Source: Rhodococcus sp. IEGM 1381 (GTDB taxonomy: Bacteria > Actinomycetota > Actinomycetes > Mycobacteriales > Mycobacteriaceae). From it: 64,000 nucleotides of DNA. The translations under genes were made by a program, and so were the position numbers. The DNA lies in assembly GCF_030056795.1 (NCBI RefSeq), contig NZ_JASHKQ010000001.1:1984001-2048000 (forward strand). Reading direction: 5' to 3'. The notes under the pieces are model-generated. The model saw nothing but the letters and a program-made list of their open reading frames with translations, did no database searches and was not told the DNA's origin. Positions 43,970 to 52,511 of this stretch are shown piece after piece (position 1 is the first letter of the stretch; each line of letters opens with the position of its first letter).

Positions 43970-44839
43970 ATGCCGAACTCGATCATCTGGATCGGTCTCG
44001 TGGCCGTCTGGCTCTTCGTTCTTCTTCCCATGCTGATGACCAAGCGTCCCCAGATCATGCAGACCACGGATGCGGCGCTCGCCACGCGCGTGCTGCATCG
44101 GGGTGGCACCAAGCGAAAGCAGCGCGGCCCAGCGACCGGCCACCGCAGCGATCCTGACTGGCGACCGGAGGACGACCTCCGAGTCTCCGCGCCGGCCCGT
44201 GAAATCTTCGGCCCGACCCTGGCGTCCGTTCGTTCAGACTCACCCGATCTACCCGGTACCGCGGAGGACCCGATGGACACTCACGCAGCAGAGAACGACC
44301 TCGAACGCGACGCACCGGATCAGGAACCAGCGCGCGAGAGATCAGCCGCGCACGAGCCCGGCGTCGTCGACGACGACTTTGTGCCTCGCCGACGCGGCCG
44401 CGGTGGTTTCGATCCCGAGGCAGACGCGATCGCCCGCGCTGCGCGGTATGCCTTTCGGCAGCGCGCAGTGCTGGGTCTGGTTTTCGCCGCGATCACCACA
44501 GCGGCATTGGCGTTCATCATTTCTCCGACGATCTGGTGGCTGTGCGGTCTGTCCGCCGCCGTCCTCGTCGGTTACTTGTACTACCTGCGTCGGCAGGTGC
44601 AGATCGAGGAAGAGGTGCGCCGGCGTCGGCTCACCCGAATGGGCCGGTCCCGGCTCGGGGTGGAATCGGAGACCGACGAAGAGCTCGAGCTCGTCCCGCA
44701 GCGCCTGCGTCGACCCGGCGCGGTTGTGCTCGAGATCGACGACGAGGATCCCGAGTTCGAGCATCTCGACCACTACGACGAGCCGTTCCAGGCCAGCCGT
44801 GACGAGGATCGGAAGTTGCGCCGGGCGCAGGGCGCGTAG
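43970..44839 (+). CDS. sepX: Divisome membrane protein SepX/GlpR
   Basis: 289 residues from ATG 43970 with AGGGAGGAGA upstream. An N-terminal transmembrane helix (PNSIIWIGLVAVWLFVLLPML), a long charged cytoplasmic region (about 25-160), then two further transmembrane helices (about 166-206) and an acidic C-terminus. This layout and the link to glp identify the actinobacterial SepX/GlpR family (Rv0996 homologue), the receptor for Glp at the septum that stabilises FtsZ assembly. The assignment relies mostly on synteny and topology. Confidence 0.83.
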   Translation: MPNSIIWIGLVAVWLFVLLPMLMTKRPQIMQTTDAALATRVLHRGGTKRKQRGPATGHRSDPDWRPEDDLRVSAPAREIFGPTLASVRSDSPDLPGTAEDPMDTHAAENDLERDAPDQEPARERSAAHEPGVVDDDFVPRRRGRGGFDPEADAIARAARYAFRQRAVLGLVFAAITTAALAFIISPTIWWLCGLSAAVLVGYLYYLRRQVQIEEEVRRRRLTRMGRSRLGVESETDEELELVPQRLRRPGAVVLEIDDEDPEFEHLDHYDEPFQASRDEDRKLRRAQGA

Positions 44840-44894
44840 CGGCCGTCAGACACGGCTTTGCTAGAGTTACCCAGTCGGTCTCGATGACGGCAAA

Positions 44895-44967
44895 GGGGCT
44901 GTGGCGCAGTTGGTAGCGCGTCTCGTTCGCATCGAGAAGGTCAGGGGTTCGATTCCCCTCAGCTCCA
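44895..44967 (+). tRNA. tRNA-Ala (anticodon CGC)
   Basis: A complete cloverleaf: acceptor GGGGCTG/CAGCTCC, D-arm GCGC-AGTTGGTA-GCGC, anticodon stem TCTCG/CGAGA with loop TTCGCAT (anticodon CGC at 44928-44930), T-arm AGGGG-TTCGATT-CCCCT. The 3' CCA is not encoded. A terminator follows. Confidence 0.96.
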
Positions 44968-44982
44968 CACCGCATTCGATTA

Positions 44983-45019
44983 CAGGCCCGATCGACACTG
45001 TCGATCGGGCCTGTTTTTA
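44983..45019 (+). terminator. Terminator of tRNA-Ala
   Basis: 14-bp perfect stem (44983-44996 with 45000-45013), 3-base loop, followed by a T run at 45013-45018. Confidence 0.92.
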
Positions 45020-45097
45020 TGCGCAGGTCGATGTCGGAGAGTGCGCTTCCGCTGATAACGCGAGTCTGGTTCGCATCGGCAACTGTATGTTTGTCCG

Positions 45098-46483
45098 GTG
45101 CTCAGTCGCCTCGGTCCTCGTCGCGCCGGACTGTTGGCAGACGCGCTGACGATCGTCTCGATCGTTGCTGTCGGAGTGTGTGTCGCGGCAGTCCTGGAAC
45201 GCGGTGACGTGCAACAACCCGACACGCGAATCGGTTCGGCAACGACGCCGGAGGTGACCGCAGTCGACGCGCCGGAGCCGACCTCCGAGCCGGTGGACAC
45301 CACTTTCCGCAGTCCCGAGCTCGCATTTCCCACCACCATCCCGGGTTGCGACAACGTCGAACGCCCCGTCCCCGAATCCGGCACGTGGGGACGATTCGTC
45401 ACCAGTGCAGACAGTTACGACAACCCGCAGTACCCGTGGTACTCGGGGCCCCGGTCGGTGATGATGACCGAAGCACTCGGCGATGCCCTGCCGGACGGCG
45501 TCGACGTCGCATTCGGAAGTACCCGCGAATCGCTCGTCTTTCAGCCGATTCCGCAGACTTCGAGTGAACCGGGAGACCCGCCGCCGCCGGGGTTCGCATC
45601 GGCTTCGGCCGAGATGTGGCGTGGTGAGACGCTGGGCCTGCTCGCCGTCGATGTCTCCGCGGCGGGCACAGATGTTCCTCCCTGCGTCGCCGGCGCCCTC
45701 CAGGAGCGCACGACCGCGAGGGACGGCACGATAGTGGGCACAAACGAGTCCTGGTACGAGTACGGCGACGACCGGACAAACTTCCGGTCGGTCGTGGCCT
45801 ACGCCCCGGACGGCTCGCGGATCAGTGCGACAGCATCGGACAGCGAAGGATTTCAGTCGACGAATGTCGGTGAGCGGGACGTCGTGCTCACCATCGACGA
45901 ATTGAAGACCATCGTGTCGCTGCCGCAGCTCAGGATCGCCGCTGCGATTCCGTCCGGTACCCCCGAACCGGCCGAGGCCTGCGACAACTCGTTCGCGTTC
46001 TCCTCGGGTGGCGCGAAAATCGATGCCGCGTCGGCGAAATCGTTGAACACCGCCCTGGAGCGCATCGACACGGGACTGCGCTTCGATCGTGGTCTGAACA
46101 CGTTGATGCTGGCGGCCTTCGATACCGGTGTCGTGTGCACGCACGTCGACGTGCTCGACACCGGTGCAGACCTGTCCATCTCCATTCGCGGGGGCCAAGA
46201 ACTGCCGACGATCCCAGACGTGTACGACCCCGCCTATGCCAGCAGGCCTCTGTCGACGGAGACGCTCGACGGCGGAGCAGTGCTCCAGATCGACGAATCG
46301 CCGTATTCGTATTCGCCTGCACCGGAATCGGGTTCGAGCGGTGGGATGCGCCGATCGGTTACGGTCACCTACCCGTCGGGTACGCAGGTGCAGGTGCGTT
46401 CACACGCCGAGAACCCGGACGAACCGCTCGATGCCGATACTCTGCGCGTCATCGCCACGGCCGAAGGGCTCGATGCCCTGTGA
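45098..46483 (+). CDS. Membrane-anchored exported protein of unknown function
   Basis: 461 residues from GTG 45098. One N-terminal transmembrane or uncleaved signal segment (about 13-34) precedes a Thr/Glu/Pro linker and a large extracytoplasmic region with few cysteines (IPGCDNVE, VPPCVAGA, EACDNSFAF, GVVCTHVDV), which could form two disulfides. No catalytic motif or known domain was recognised. The stop overlaps the GTG start of the next gene, which encodes an exported beta-propeller-like protein, so the two products are probably made together and may interact. Confidence 0.75.
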   Translation: MLSRLGPRRAGLLADALTIVSIVAVGVCVAAVLERGDVQQPDTRIGSATTPEVTAVDAPEPTSEPVDTTFRSPELAFPTTIPGCDNVERPVPESGTWGRFVTSADSYDNPQYPWYSGPRSVMMTEALGDALPDGVDVAFGSTRESLVFQPIPQTSSEPGDPPPPGFASASAEMWRGETLGLLAVDVSAAGTDVPPCVAGALQERTTARDGTIVGTNESWYEYGDDRTNFRSVVAYAPDGSRISATASDSEGFQSTNVGERDVVLTIDELKTIVSLPQLRIAAAIPSGTPEPAEACDNSFAFSSGGAKIDAASAKSLNTALERIDTGLRFDRGLNTLMLAAFDTGVVCTHVDVLDTGADLSISIRGGQELPTIPDVYDPAYASRPLSTETLDGGAVLQIDESPYSYSPAPESGSSGGMRRSVTVTYPSGTQVQVRSHAENPDEPLDADTLRVIATAEGLDAL

Positions 46484-47808
46484 ATGTCTATCGACGGCTG
46501 GCGATCAGCGCGGTCGCGGCACTCGTCAGCGTCGGTGCAGCTGTGGTGTCGGTCGGTACCACTGCGCAGCAGAGCGAACCTCTCGAACGGTCTACGCCGA
46601 CGTCGCCAGGTGCGGTGTGGACTCTCGATGCCTCCGATGTGCTGGGTAACGAGTTCGCTACCTTTCAGGACCCGGTGGGCGGGCGGTTCGGTGAGAAGGT
46701 CGGCGGCGTCATCGAGGCAGGCGATGTTCTGGTGACCGAGGTCGGTGTGACGAACCAGGAAACCCGGGAATTCGACAAGTCCGAGTTGGTCGGGCTCGAC
46801 GCTTCGACCGGGGAGGTGCAGTGGACGACGTCGGCGGAGGGTATCTCGAATTGCTCCACATCACTGCTCGGTGCACTGATGTTGTGTAGCAGCGGAAGCG
46901 ACGTCGTTGCGGTGAACACGGCCGACGGTACGGTCTCCCGGCACGCAACCGGGTGGGAGATCTTCAGCGTGGCGACGGACGGCACCGACATCTACGTGAT
47001 GGAAGGCGCGATCGACGGCTACACCACGAGAATTCACCGTGGGACGCTCGACGACCCGGATTCGCGGTGGTCTCTGTCGGTGGAAGATGCGTACGTGGGA
47101 ATGTCGCTGCCCGGCGACATGATCGAATTCGTGGGTGGGCTGGGCGTCACCAATTTTCTCTCGTCCACCGTCGTGTTCGATCCGGCGGCCGGAGCCGTCA
47201 TCTCGAATTTCGGTGTGCCGGACTGCGTCCGTGCGCGTTCGGTTCGCGGGAGCGATGTCCGTTTCGTCCTGGGACGGCATTGCAGTGACCTGTTCGAGTA
47301 TCGAACCGACGTGGTCGATATGCGCGGCCGTGTACTCGGAACCGTCGACGCCGAGGTCTATCAACGAATCACGATCGACGCACCGGCGCAGCAGGACGAC
47401 CCAGTTCTGTTGAACGGCAATGCGTTCGACCCCTCGACGGGCCGGATGATCTGGTCCTGCGCCCAAGACGAGTACGGCTGCCTGTACACAGGCGACGTCG
47501 CGATTGTCGGGAACGTCGTGTTGGCGGGTGGAGCCGCCGCGCTCGATCTCCACTCGGGCGAGCCGGCGTGGCCGTCGACCGTCGAGCCGCTCCCGGTCAC
47601 TCCGGAGGTGTTGCACGACGATGCCGTCTGGTTGTCCGATTTCGAGGAGATCGTTGCGGTCGATCCGAGCACGGGATCACGCCGGGAACCGGTGTCGGTG
47701 GAAGGGCTACTCGGAAACACAGAGGGACTGTCGGACGAGGTCGAACTGTTCGGTATCCGCGACGGAGTTGTCGTGCTCAACGAAGCACGGTTGAACGTGA
47801 TCCGCTGA
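46480..47808 (+). CDS. Exported PQQ-like beta-propeller repeat protein
   Basis: 442 residues from GTG 46480, overlapping the upstream stop (GTGA). Signal or anchor segment about 6-28. The body consists of repeated strands of the type GLDASTGEVQWTT, AVNTADGTVSRHA, VFDPAAGAVISNFG, AFDPSTGRMIWSCA, ALDLHSGEPAWPS and AVDPSTGSRREP, characteristic of PQQ/WD-like propeller blades as in BamB. No PQQ ligand set or dehydrogenase motif. Likely an extracytoplasmic scaffold acting with the preceding protein; function unknown. Confidence 0.78.
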   Translation: MNVYRRLAISAVAALVSVGAAVVSVGTTAQQSEPLERSTPTSPGAVWTLDASDVLGNEFATFQDPVGGRFGEKVGGVIEAGDVLVTEVGVTNQETREFDKSELVGLDASTGEVQWTTSAEGISNCSTSLLGALMLCSSGSDVVAVNTADGTVSRHATGWEIFSVATDGTDIYVMEGAIDGYTTRIHRGTLDDPDSRWSLSVEDAYVGMSLPGDMIEFVGGLGVTNFLSSTVVFDPAAGAVISNFGVPDCVRARSVRGSDVRFVLGRHCSDLFEYRTDVVDMRGRVLGTVDAEVYQRITIDAPAQQDDPVLLNGNAFDPSTGRMIWSCAQDEYGCLYTGDVAIVGNVVLAGGAAALDLHSGEPAWPSTVEPLPVTPEVLHDDAVWLSDFEEIVAVDPSTGSRREPVSVEGLLGNTEGLSDEVELFGIRDGVVVLNEARLNVIR

Positions 47809-48109
47809 CGTGCGCTACGAGTAGGTGCCCAGGCGGTCGTCTACGGCGGTCGATGGTTCAGGGGCGAGTCGGCTCACTGCGGATAAACCGGATAAGTACC
47901 CGTTTCATCGTTAATCGCGAGATCCGAAGTACGTTCGAGGATATTTGACCGTGATTCACATTGTTTATCATGCATAAATCGACGATTATCTTCCCGCAAT
48001 AGTGAGGTAGCATCAGATTCGTCCGCGGCTCGCATTTCGGGACACATGAATTCTGCAAGCGAATCGAGCCACACGATTGCCGAAAACAATTCGTCAGGGG
48101 TTGGCACGG
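47809..48109 (+). other. AT-richer intergenic region before the GT2 gene
   Basis: 301 bases with no gene recognised. The stretch 47880-48080 is visibly richer in A/T than the surroundings. A TTGACC at 47946 followed 15-16 bases later by TATCAT-like sequence could be a promoter for the downstream glycosyltransferase. Confidence 0.4.
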
Positions 48110-48991
48110 GTGAACACTCTTTCGATCGTTGTTCCTGCATTCAACGAGTCCGCCCACTTGGGTGAATGCTTGGATGCACTGCTCGAGCAGCAAGAACACA
48201 TTCACGAAATCATCGTCGTCGACAACAACTCCACCGATGACACTGCTGCGATCGTGCTCGATCGCCGACGTCGATTCCCGATGGTGACACTCGTGGCCGA
48301 GTTCGAGCGGGGAGTTGTACACGCACGAAACGCCGGTTTCGATCACGCGAGCGGATCGATCATCGGACGCATCGACGCCGACACACACGTCGGCGCAGGC
48401 TGGGCGAAATCGGTTCTGGACTTCTTCGATCGACGGCTGGACTACGCTGCGGTGACCGGGCCGATCTACCTTTACGACTCGCCTTGGGCCGCTCCCTACC
48501 GGGCCTTCGTCAAGTACACGACCAAGCGGAAAACCGATGAGCTGCGGGTATCTGCAGCATCCGGCAACAACTTCGCCATTCGCCGCTCCGCCTGGGAGGC
48601 GGCCCGCGACCGAGTGAGTGTGCGAACCGACCTGCACGAAGACATCGATCTTTCCCTGTGCCTCTACCGCGTCGGGCTGCGCATCGCGCAGATCAAGTCC
48701 ATGTGTGTCGAGGTATCGGGGCGTCGACTGCTCACACCGCCACTCGAATACCGCCACTATGTACTGAGCTCCTACCGGACCTGGGCGTTCCACAACCTGG
48801 CGGGCAAGTCGCTGCGTCGATTGTTGGTCGCGGATATGGTTCTGCACACTGTTCATTGGCCGCTGACACGCATGTTGTCCACATGTGATTCGCGCATTCT
48901 GCCGGTATCGCATTCCGACACAAGCGTTACACCCGATCGACATCTGTCTGCTATTCGCGAAGATCGATTTGCGGCTGCCTCCGGAAAGTGA
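48110..48991 (+). CDS. Family 2 glycosyltransferase
   Basis: 293 residues from GTG 48110, preceded by AGGGG. A GT-A fold: LSIVVPAFNESAHLGECLDALLEQ at the start, VVDNNSTDDT (UDP-sugar binding), the DxD IDADTHVGAGW, and an acidic acceptor-side segment (LHEDIDLSLCLYRVG). No long transmembrane region, though a basic hydrophobic segment near 235-260 could associate with the membrane. The donor and acceptor are unknown; no neighbouring wall-polysaccharide genes. The surrounding DNA is AT-richer than the rest, compatible with transfer. Confidence 0.87.
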   Translation: MNTLSIVVPAFNESAHLGECLDALLEQQEHIHEIIVVDNNSTDDTAAIVLDRRRRFPMVTLVAEFERGVVHARNAGFDHASGSIIGRIDADTHVGAGWAKSVLDFFDRRLDYAAVTGPIYLYDSPWAAPYRAFVKYTTKRKTDELRVSAASGNNFAIRRSAWEAARDRVSVRTDLHEDIDLSLCLYRVGLRIAQIKSMCVEVSGRRLLTPPLEYRHYVLSSYRTWAFHNLAGKSLRRLLVADMVLHTVHWPLTRMLSTCDSRILPVSHSDTSVTPDRHLSAIREDRFAAASGK

Positions 48992-49121
48992 ATTCTCGGT
49001 AGCTCGACGATGAATGGCAGCAGTGTAATAAGTAGTCGGATTCCTCGGATATCGAATCATCTCCGGAGCGATATCCACAAAGTCCGTTTCGTCCGAGAAT
49101 CACAGAGATGAATGGTCGGTC

Positions 49122-50012
49122 TCAGGCGTGAACGAGGTCGAGACCACACCAATTCTCGTGGCCCAGATAGTCGAGCAATGCAGACTCGGCGGGACCGGAC
49201 GGCGAGCGGACGCTTGCGCGAACGGCATGCGACACCGGGGGATCGAGTGGGCGCGCAAGGTGTCCGTAGCCCGGCGGGAGGGCTGAGGCCGGTATCAGTG
49301 TGACACCCAGACCCTCCGAAGCCAGCTTGACCGCAGTGGCCAGTTGGGACGCGCGCGCGACGGTCGATACCGACAACGACTGCGAGCGAAGTGCGAGCGT
49401 GATGACGTCGTCGCGAGCACTGCCCCGTCGAAGTCGAACCCACGGCTCGAACGCCAGTTCTTTCAGCGTCAATACCTTCTCGGTCAACAGCGGGTGACCC
49501 TCGCACAGTACGACGACATAGGATTCGTCGCCGATGACCGTGGCATTCGGATCGTAGTGGCCGTAGTCGCTGGACAGCACCAGGTCTGCCTCGCCGGTGC
49601 GCACCAAGCGGTCGATGGCCTGGGGGTCCGACTCCTCGTACAGGGTCACCTCGAGGCTGGGATACCGTCGCCGCAACTCTCCTATGGCTCGTGGGAGTTG
49701 GCACATCCCCAGTCCGGTCTCGACGACGACGACGAGCTCGCCGGCAACTGTTCCGGAGCAGGCCGTCGCGGCAGCGCGAGCGCGGCGAGCGGCGGAGACC
49801 GCGATCGATGCCTCCTTGACGAAAGCGCGTCCGGCGACGGTGAGGCTCAGTCCGCGAGAATTCCTGACGAACAGTTCCACGCCGAGTTCCTTCTCCAGCG
49901 ACCTGATCTGCTGCGAGATCGACGGCTGAGCGACGCGGAGCTTTTCGGCCGCCGCGGTCACCGACCCCTCCTCGGCTACGGCGAGTGCATATTCGTATTG
50001 GCGGATACTCAT
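49122..50012 (-). CDS. LysR family transcriptional regulator
   Basis: 296 residues from ATG 50012 (MSIRQYEYALAVAEEGSVTAAAEKLRVAQPSISQQI); the frame continues upstream to 50108 but crosses the operator. N-terminal winged helix about 1-60; periplasmic-binding-like effector domain about 90-290. It is divergent from an MFS transporter gene, with an inverted repeat between, the classic LysR arrangement of a regulator with its target. Confidence 0.92.
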   Translation of the reverse strand: MSIRQYEYALAVAEEGSVTAAAEKLRVAQPSISQQIRSLEKELGVELFVRNSRGLSLTVAGRAFVKEASIAVSAARRARAAATACSGTVAGELVVVVETGLGMCQLPRAIGELRRRYPSLEVTLYEESDPQAIDRLVRTGEADLVLSSDYGHYDPNATVIGDESYVVVLCEGHPLLTEKVLTLKELAFEPWVRLRRGSARDDVITLALRSQSLSVSTVARASQLATAVKLASEGLGVTLIPASALPPGYGHLARPLDPPVSHAVRASVRSPSGPAESALLDYLGHENWCGLDLVHA

Positions 50013-50023
50013 GCGCCGGCTCC

Positions 50024-50040
50024 TATAGGGATTGTCTATA
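50024..50040. promoter_or_regulatory. Probable LysR operator between the regulator and the MFS gene
   Basis: TATAG-N7-CTATA (50024-50028 and 50036-50040) fits the T-N11-A LysR-box pattern, only 12 bases from the regulator start and 58 from the MFS start; a further CCTATA half-site lies at about 50068. Confidence 0.65.
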
Positions 50041-50097
50041 CACTGCACTGCAAATTCGTCTTTGATCCTATACCGATTCGGTTCTAGCGTCGTCGGC

Positions 50098-51297
50098 ATG
50101 ACGTCCACCGATTCTGTTCACATGCAGCAGCGATCTCTGCTGTCGCCCCCTGTCCTGTTGCTCGCCGCCGTCGCATTCGTGATCGGAACAGCGGAGTTCG
50201 TGGCCATCGGACTCGTTCCTCAGCTGGCCCGGGATCTGGAGACCACCGTCGGTGCCGCCGGGCTCACCGTCACTCTGTATGCGCTCTCCGTCGGAATTCT
50301 CGCCATCCCACTGGGCCTCTCACTGGCTCATCGTCACCCGCGCGCACTGCTGACCGCGCTGCTGGTCGTCTTCGCGGCGGCGAACCTGGTTGCCGCCGCA
50401 GCGCCCGGACTTCCGGTGCTTCTGATCGGGCGCATCGCGTCCGCGGCGACGCAGGGAGTCGCGCTCGGCGTGGCCGTCAGCACCGTCACCACCTTCGTCT
50501 CCCCGGAGGCGCGAGGAAAGGCCGTGTCTCTGGTCTTCGGGGGTCTGATGAGCGCGATGTTCCTCGGGGCACCGATCGGCACGTATCTCGGCGGGGTCGC
50601 CGGGTGGCGTGCAGTGTTCGTGGCGCTGGCGGCGCTCGGAGCGGTGCTGGCAGTGGGTCTGTGGACCGTTCTGCCGCGTCGAATCGAGGGGACGGGAGTA
50701 CGTGGGGGCATCCACCAGCTGCGGGTGGTCGCCGTGCCCGGCGTGCTCGGCTTGCTGGGAGTGGCCGTCGGAATTCTGCTCGTGTCCAACTTCTTCTTCC
50801 CCTACCTCGGGGTCTACCTCGAGCAGTCGGCCGGAATGGGTTCCGGCGGCATTTCGGTGGGGCTGGGGGTATTCGGCGTAGCGGGATTGCTGGGCAATGC
50901 CATCGGGGGCTACCTGGGCGGACGCGCCGATACGTTCTGGGTGACCGTGCTCGCCGTGATTGCGATGTCGGCGGTGGCCGCGCTTGCGCTGTCCGGTGGG
51001 GCCGCGGCGGTGGTGTTTCCCGCGCTGGCGGTGTGGGGTGCCGCGCAGATGGCCGCGCTTCCGATCGTGACCACCGCGGTCGTGGCGCTGGGCGGCGGGT
51101 TCGCGGCGACGCTCAACGTCGCGCTGGTGAACCTCGCCATCGCTGCAGGCGGATTCGTCGGTGGCACCTTCGCAGCCTCCGCGATCGATCTGCTGCCATG
51201 GCTGAGCGTCGGCGGCTTCGTGCTGGTCGTCGCGGCACTGGCGGCTCGACACCTGAGAGCGACCGGAGCATCCGCTGTACGTGCAGAAGTTGGTTAG
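50098..51297 (+). CDS. MFS transporter, DHA1-type drug/metabolite efflux
   Basis: 399 residues from ATG 50098. Twelve transmembrane segments. The N-terminus (AAVAFVIGTAEFVAIGLVPQLARDL) and motif C-like GAPIGTYLGGVAGWRAVF resemble the AraJ/Cmx efflux group. Substrate unknown. Divergent from the LysR gene with a likely shared operator, so export is probably induced by a ligand of that regulator. Confidence 0.9.
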   Translation: MTSTDSVHMQQRSLLSPPVLLLAAVAFVIGTAEFVAIGLVPQLARDLETTVGAAGLTVTLYALSVGILAIPLGLSLAHRHPRALLTALLVVFAAANLVAAAAPGLPVLLIGRIASAATQGVALGVAVSTVTTFVSPEARGKAVSLVFGGLMSAMFLGAPIGTYLGGVAGWRAVFVALAALGAVLAVGLWTVLPRRIEGTGVRGGIHQLRVVAVPGVLGLLGVAVGILLVSNFFFPYLGVYLEQSAGMGSGGISVGLGVFGVAGLLGNAIGGYLGGRADTFWVTVLAVIAMSAVAALALSGGAAAVVFPALAVWGAAQMAALPIVTTAVVALGGGFAATLNVALVNLAIAAGGFVGGTFAASAIDLLPWLSVGGFVLVVAALAARHLRATGASAVRAEVG

Positions 51298-51436
51298 CAA
51301 TCAAAAGGGGCTGACGGTATGGTTGATCCATCGACGATCCACTTGCCCGTCGGGCCGGTAGATTGACGGGCGATATCCTCGAACGGACCGGTTCCGAGCA
51401 CAGGATCTGCCCCTGCAACGTCTCTTGGGAGTGTGA

Positions 51437-51892
51437 ATGTCGTTCGAGATCGTCGACCTCCCCGAGACGTGGGTTGCCGGTCTACCAGTTCGCAGCCCCA
51501 AACGGGCACTCGGCAGGCTCGACGACCCCGCTTTGGATCAGGCCTGGTCTGCGGTGCTCAATCAGGACACATCGGGTCCGTTGGCTTCGATCTATACCGA
51601 CTTCGCCCCCGGTATCGGCTCTTACAACACACAAATAGTCGGTTATCTGTGTTCCTCTCTCAGCCAAGTTGCGCGTGGACATCTCGTCGCGAAAGTTCCT
51701 GCCGCGAAATATGCACGATTTTCTGCAGTGGGGTATTTCCCCGAGGTTCTCACTCGACTGTGGACTCAGATCGATCATGCGGAGGAGCAGGGTGAGATAG
51801 TGCGGTCGTTCACCGGCGATTACGAGTGTTATCCGCATGCATACAAAATCGATCTCTATCTGGCGATCACTATGCCCGGTGGTTCGTCGTGA
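51437..51892 (+). CDS. GyrI-like effector-binding domain protein 1
   Basis: 151 residues from ATG 51437 with GGGAG upstream. The fold is that of the AraC/GyrI effector-binding domain: IVDLPETWVAGLPVRSP at the start and, at the end, VPAAKYARFSAVGYFPEVLTRLWTQI ... SFTGDYECY...KIDLYLAI. No DNA-binding domain is fused. Such stand-alone domains bind small hydrophobic cationic molecules. Its stop overlaps the next gene (GTGA), which encodes a diverged paralogue. Confidence 0.78.
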   Translation: MSFEIVDLPETWVAGLPVRSPKRALGRLDDPALDQAWSAVLNQDTSGPLASIYTDFAPGIGSYNTQIVGYLCSSLSQVARGHLVAKVPAAKYARFSAVGYFPEVLTRLWTQIDHAEEQGEIVRSFTGDYECYPHAYKIDLYLAITMPGGSS

Positions 51893-52323
51893 GCTTCAGG
51901 GTGACAGCGCGCAGTGCGGAACTGTTCAGCGGATTGGTTGCGCCGAGAGTGGAAGCCGGTGCCGAATCCAGTGGTAGCGAATGGATGCGATTCTTGCGAG
52001 ATCGCGTGCGCGAGAAGCACATCGGTGCGAATCAAGTGTCCACTGTGTATGTGCCGGATCCGCACGGCACGGTCAATGCAGTCGTCGCCGTTTCGGTGGA
52101 TTCTCCCGCCGACGTCGACGCGGGGGATGTATTCGTTTCAATACCGACCGGTGTGTTTGCAGTATTCATGCCGAGTGGTTCTTTGGCGGACCCTATCGAG
52201 GACGTGTGGGCTCAGGTCGACGACTGTGTGGCGTCCGGGGCAATTTTTCGGGCGTACAAAGAGGAAGTGGAAGTCGTTACAAAATCCGGAGAAGTGGAAC
52301 TTTTCATTTCAATTGTTTTGTAA
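51889..52323 (+). CDS. GyrI-like effector-binding domain protein 2 (tandem paralogue)
   Basis: 144 residues from GTG 51889, translationally coupled to the previous gene. The second half aligns by eye with its neighbour: IPTGVFAVFMPSGSLADPIEDVWAQVDDCVASGAIFRAYKEEVEV...GEVELFISI, versus VPAAKYARFSAVGYFPEVLTRLWTQIDHAEEQGEIVRSF. The first half has diverged. The coupled pair suggests a heterodimer. The next gene is a ScbR-like regulator. Confidence 0.75.
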   Translation: MSFRVTARSAELFSGLVAPRVEAGAESSGSEWMRFLRDRVREKHIGANQVSTVYVPDPHGTVNAVVAVSVDSPADVDAGDVFVSIPTGVFAVFMPSGSLADPIEDVWAQVDDCVASGAIFRAYKEEVEVVTKSGEVELFISIVL

Positions 52324-52511
52324 ACGGAACCTTCTTCACGCAATTGTCACTTTCGAATCACAAAGTCAGCATCGAACCGGTTACTATTACCGAGCGCAGT
52401 CGGCCCGATGGGGCGTCGTCAATTCGGCCCTCACGCCGTCGGTCGACGGGCAGGCAGCGTGGACAGGGCGTCGATGTCATCGCAAGGTCGACAGAGCAGG
52501 GGTGCAGCAAC

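Noticed and set aside
46135-46479. An N-terminal extension of the beta-propeller protein
   Set aside because: It overlaps the preceding gene in another frame and has no signal sequence; GTG 46480 gives a proper exported N-terminus and a GTGA overlap.
46480-47808. PQQ-dependent dehydrogenase
   Set aside because: Only blade-like repeats are seen; the PQQ ligand residues and the full eight-blade length of about 550-650 residues are missing.
51981-52511. N-terminal extension of the ScbR-like regulator
   Set aside because: Residues before MVRQLRAEATRAA are Arg/Gly-rich translation of the upstream gene; the TetR domain is complete from ATG 52512.
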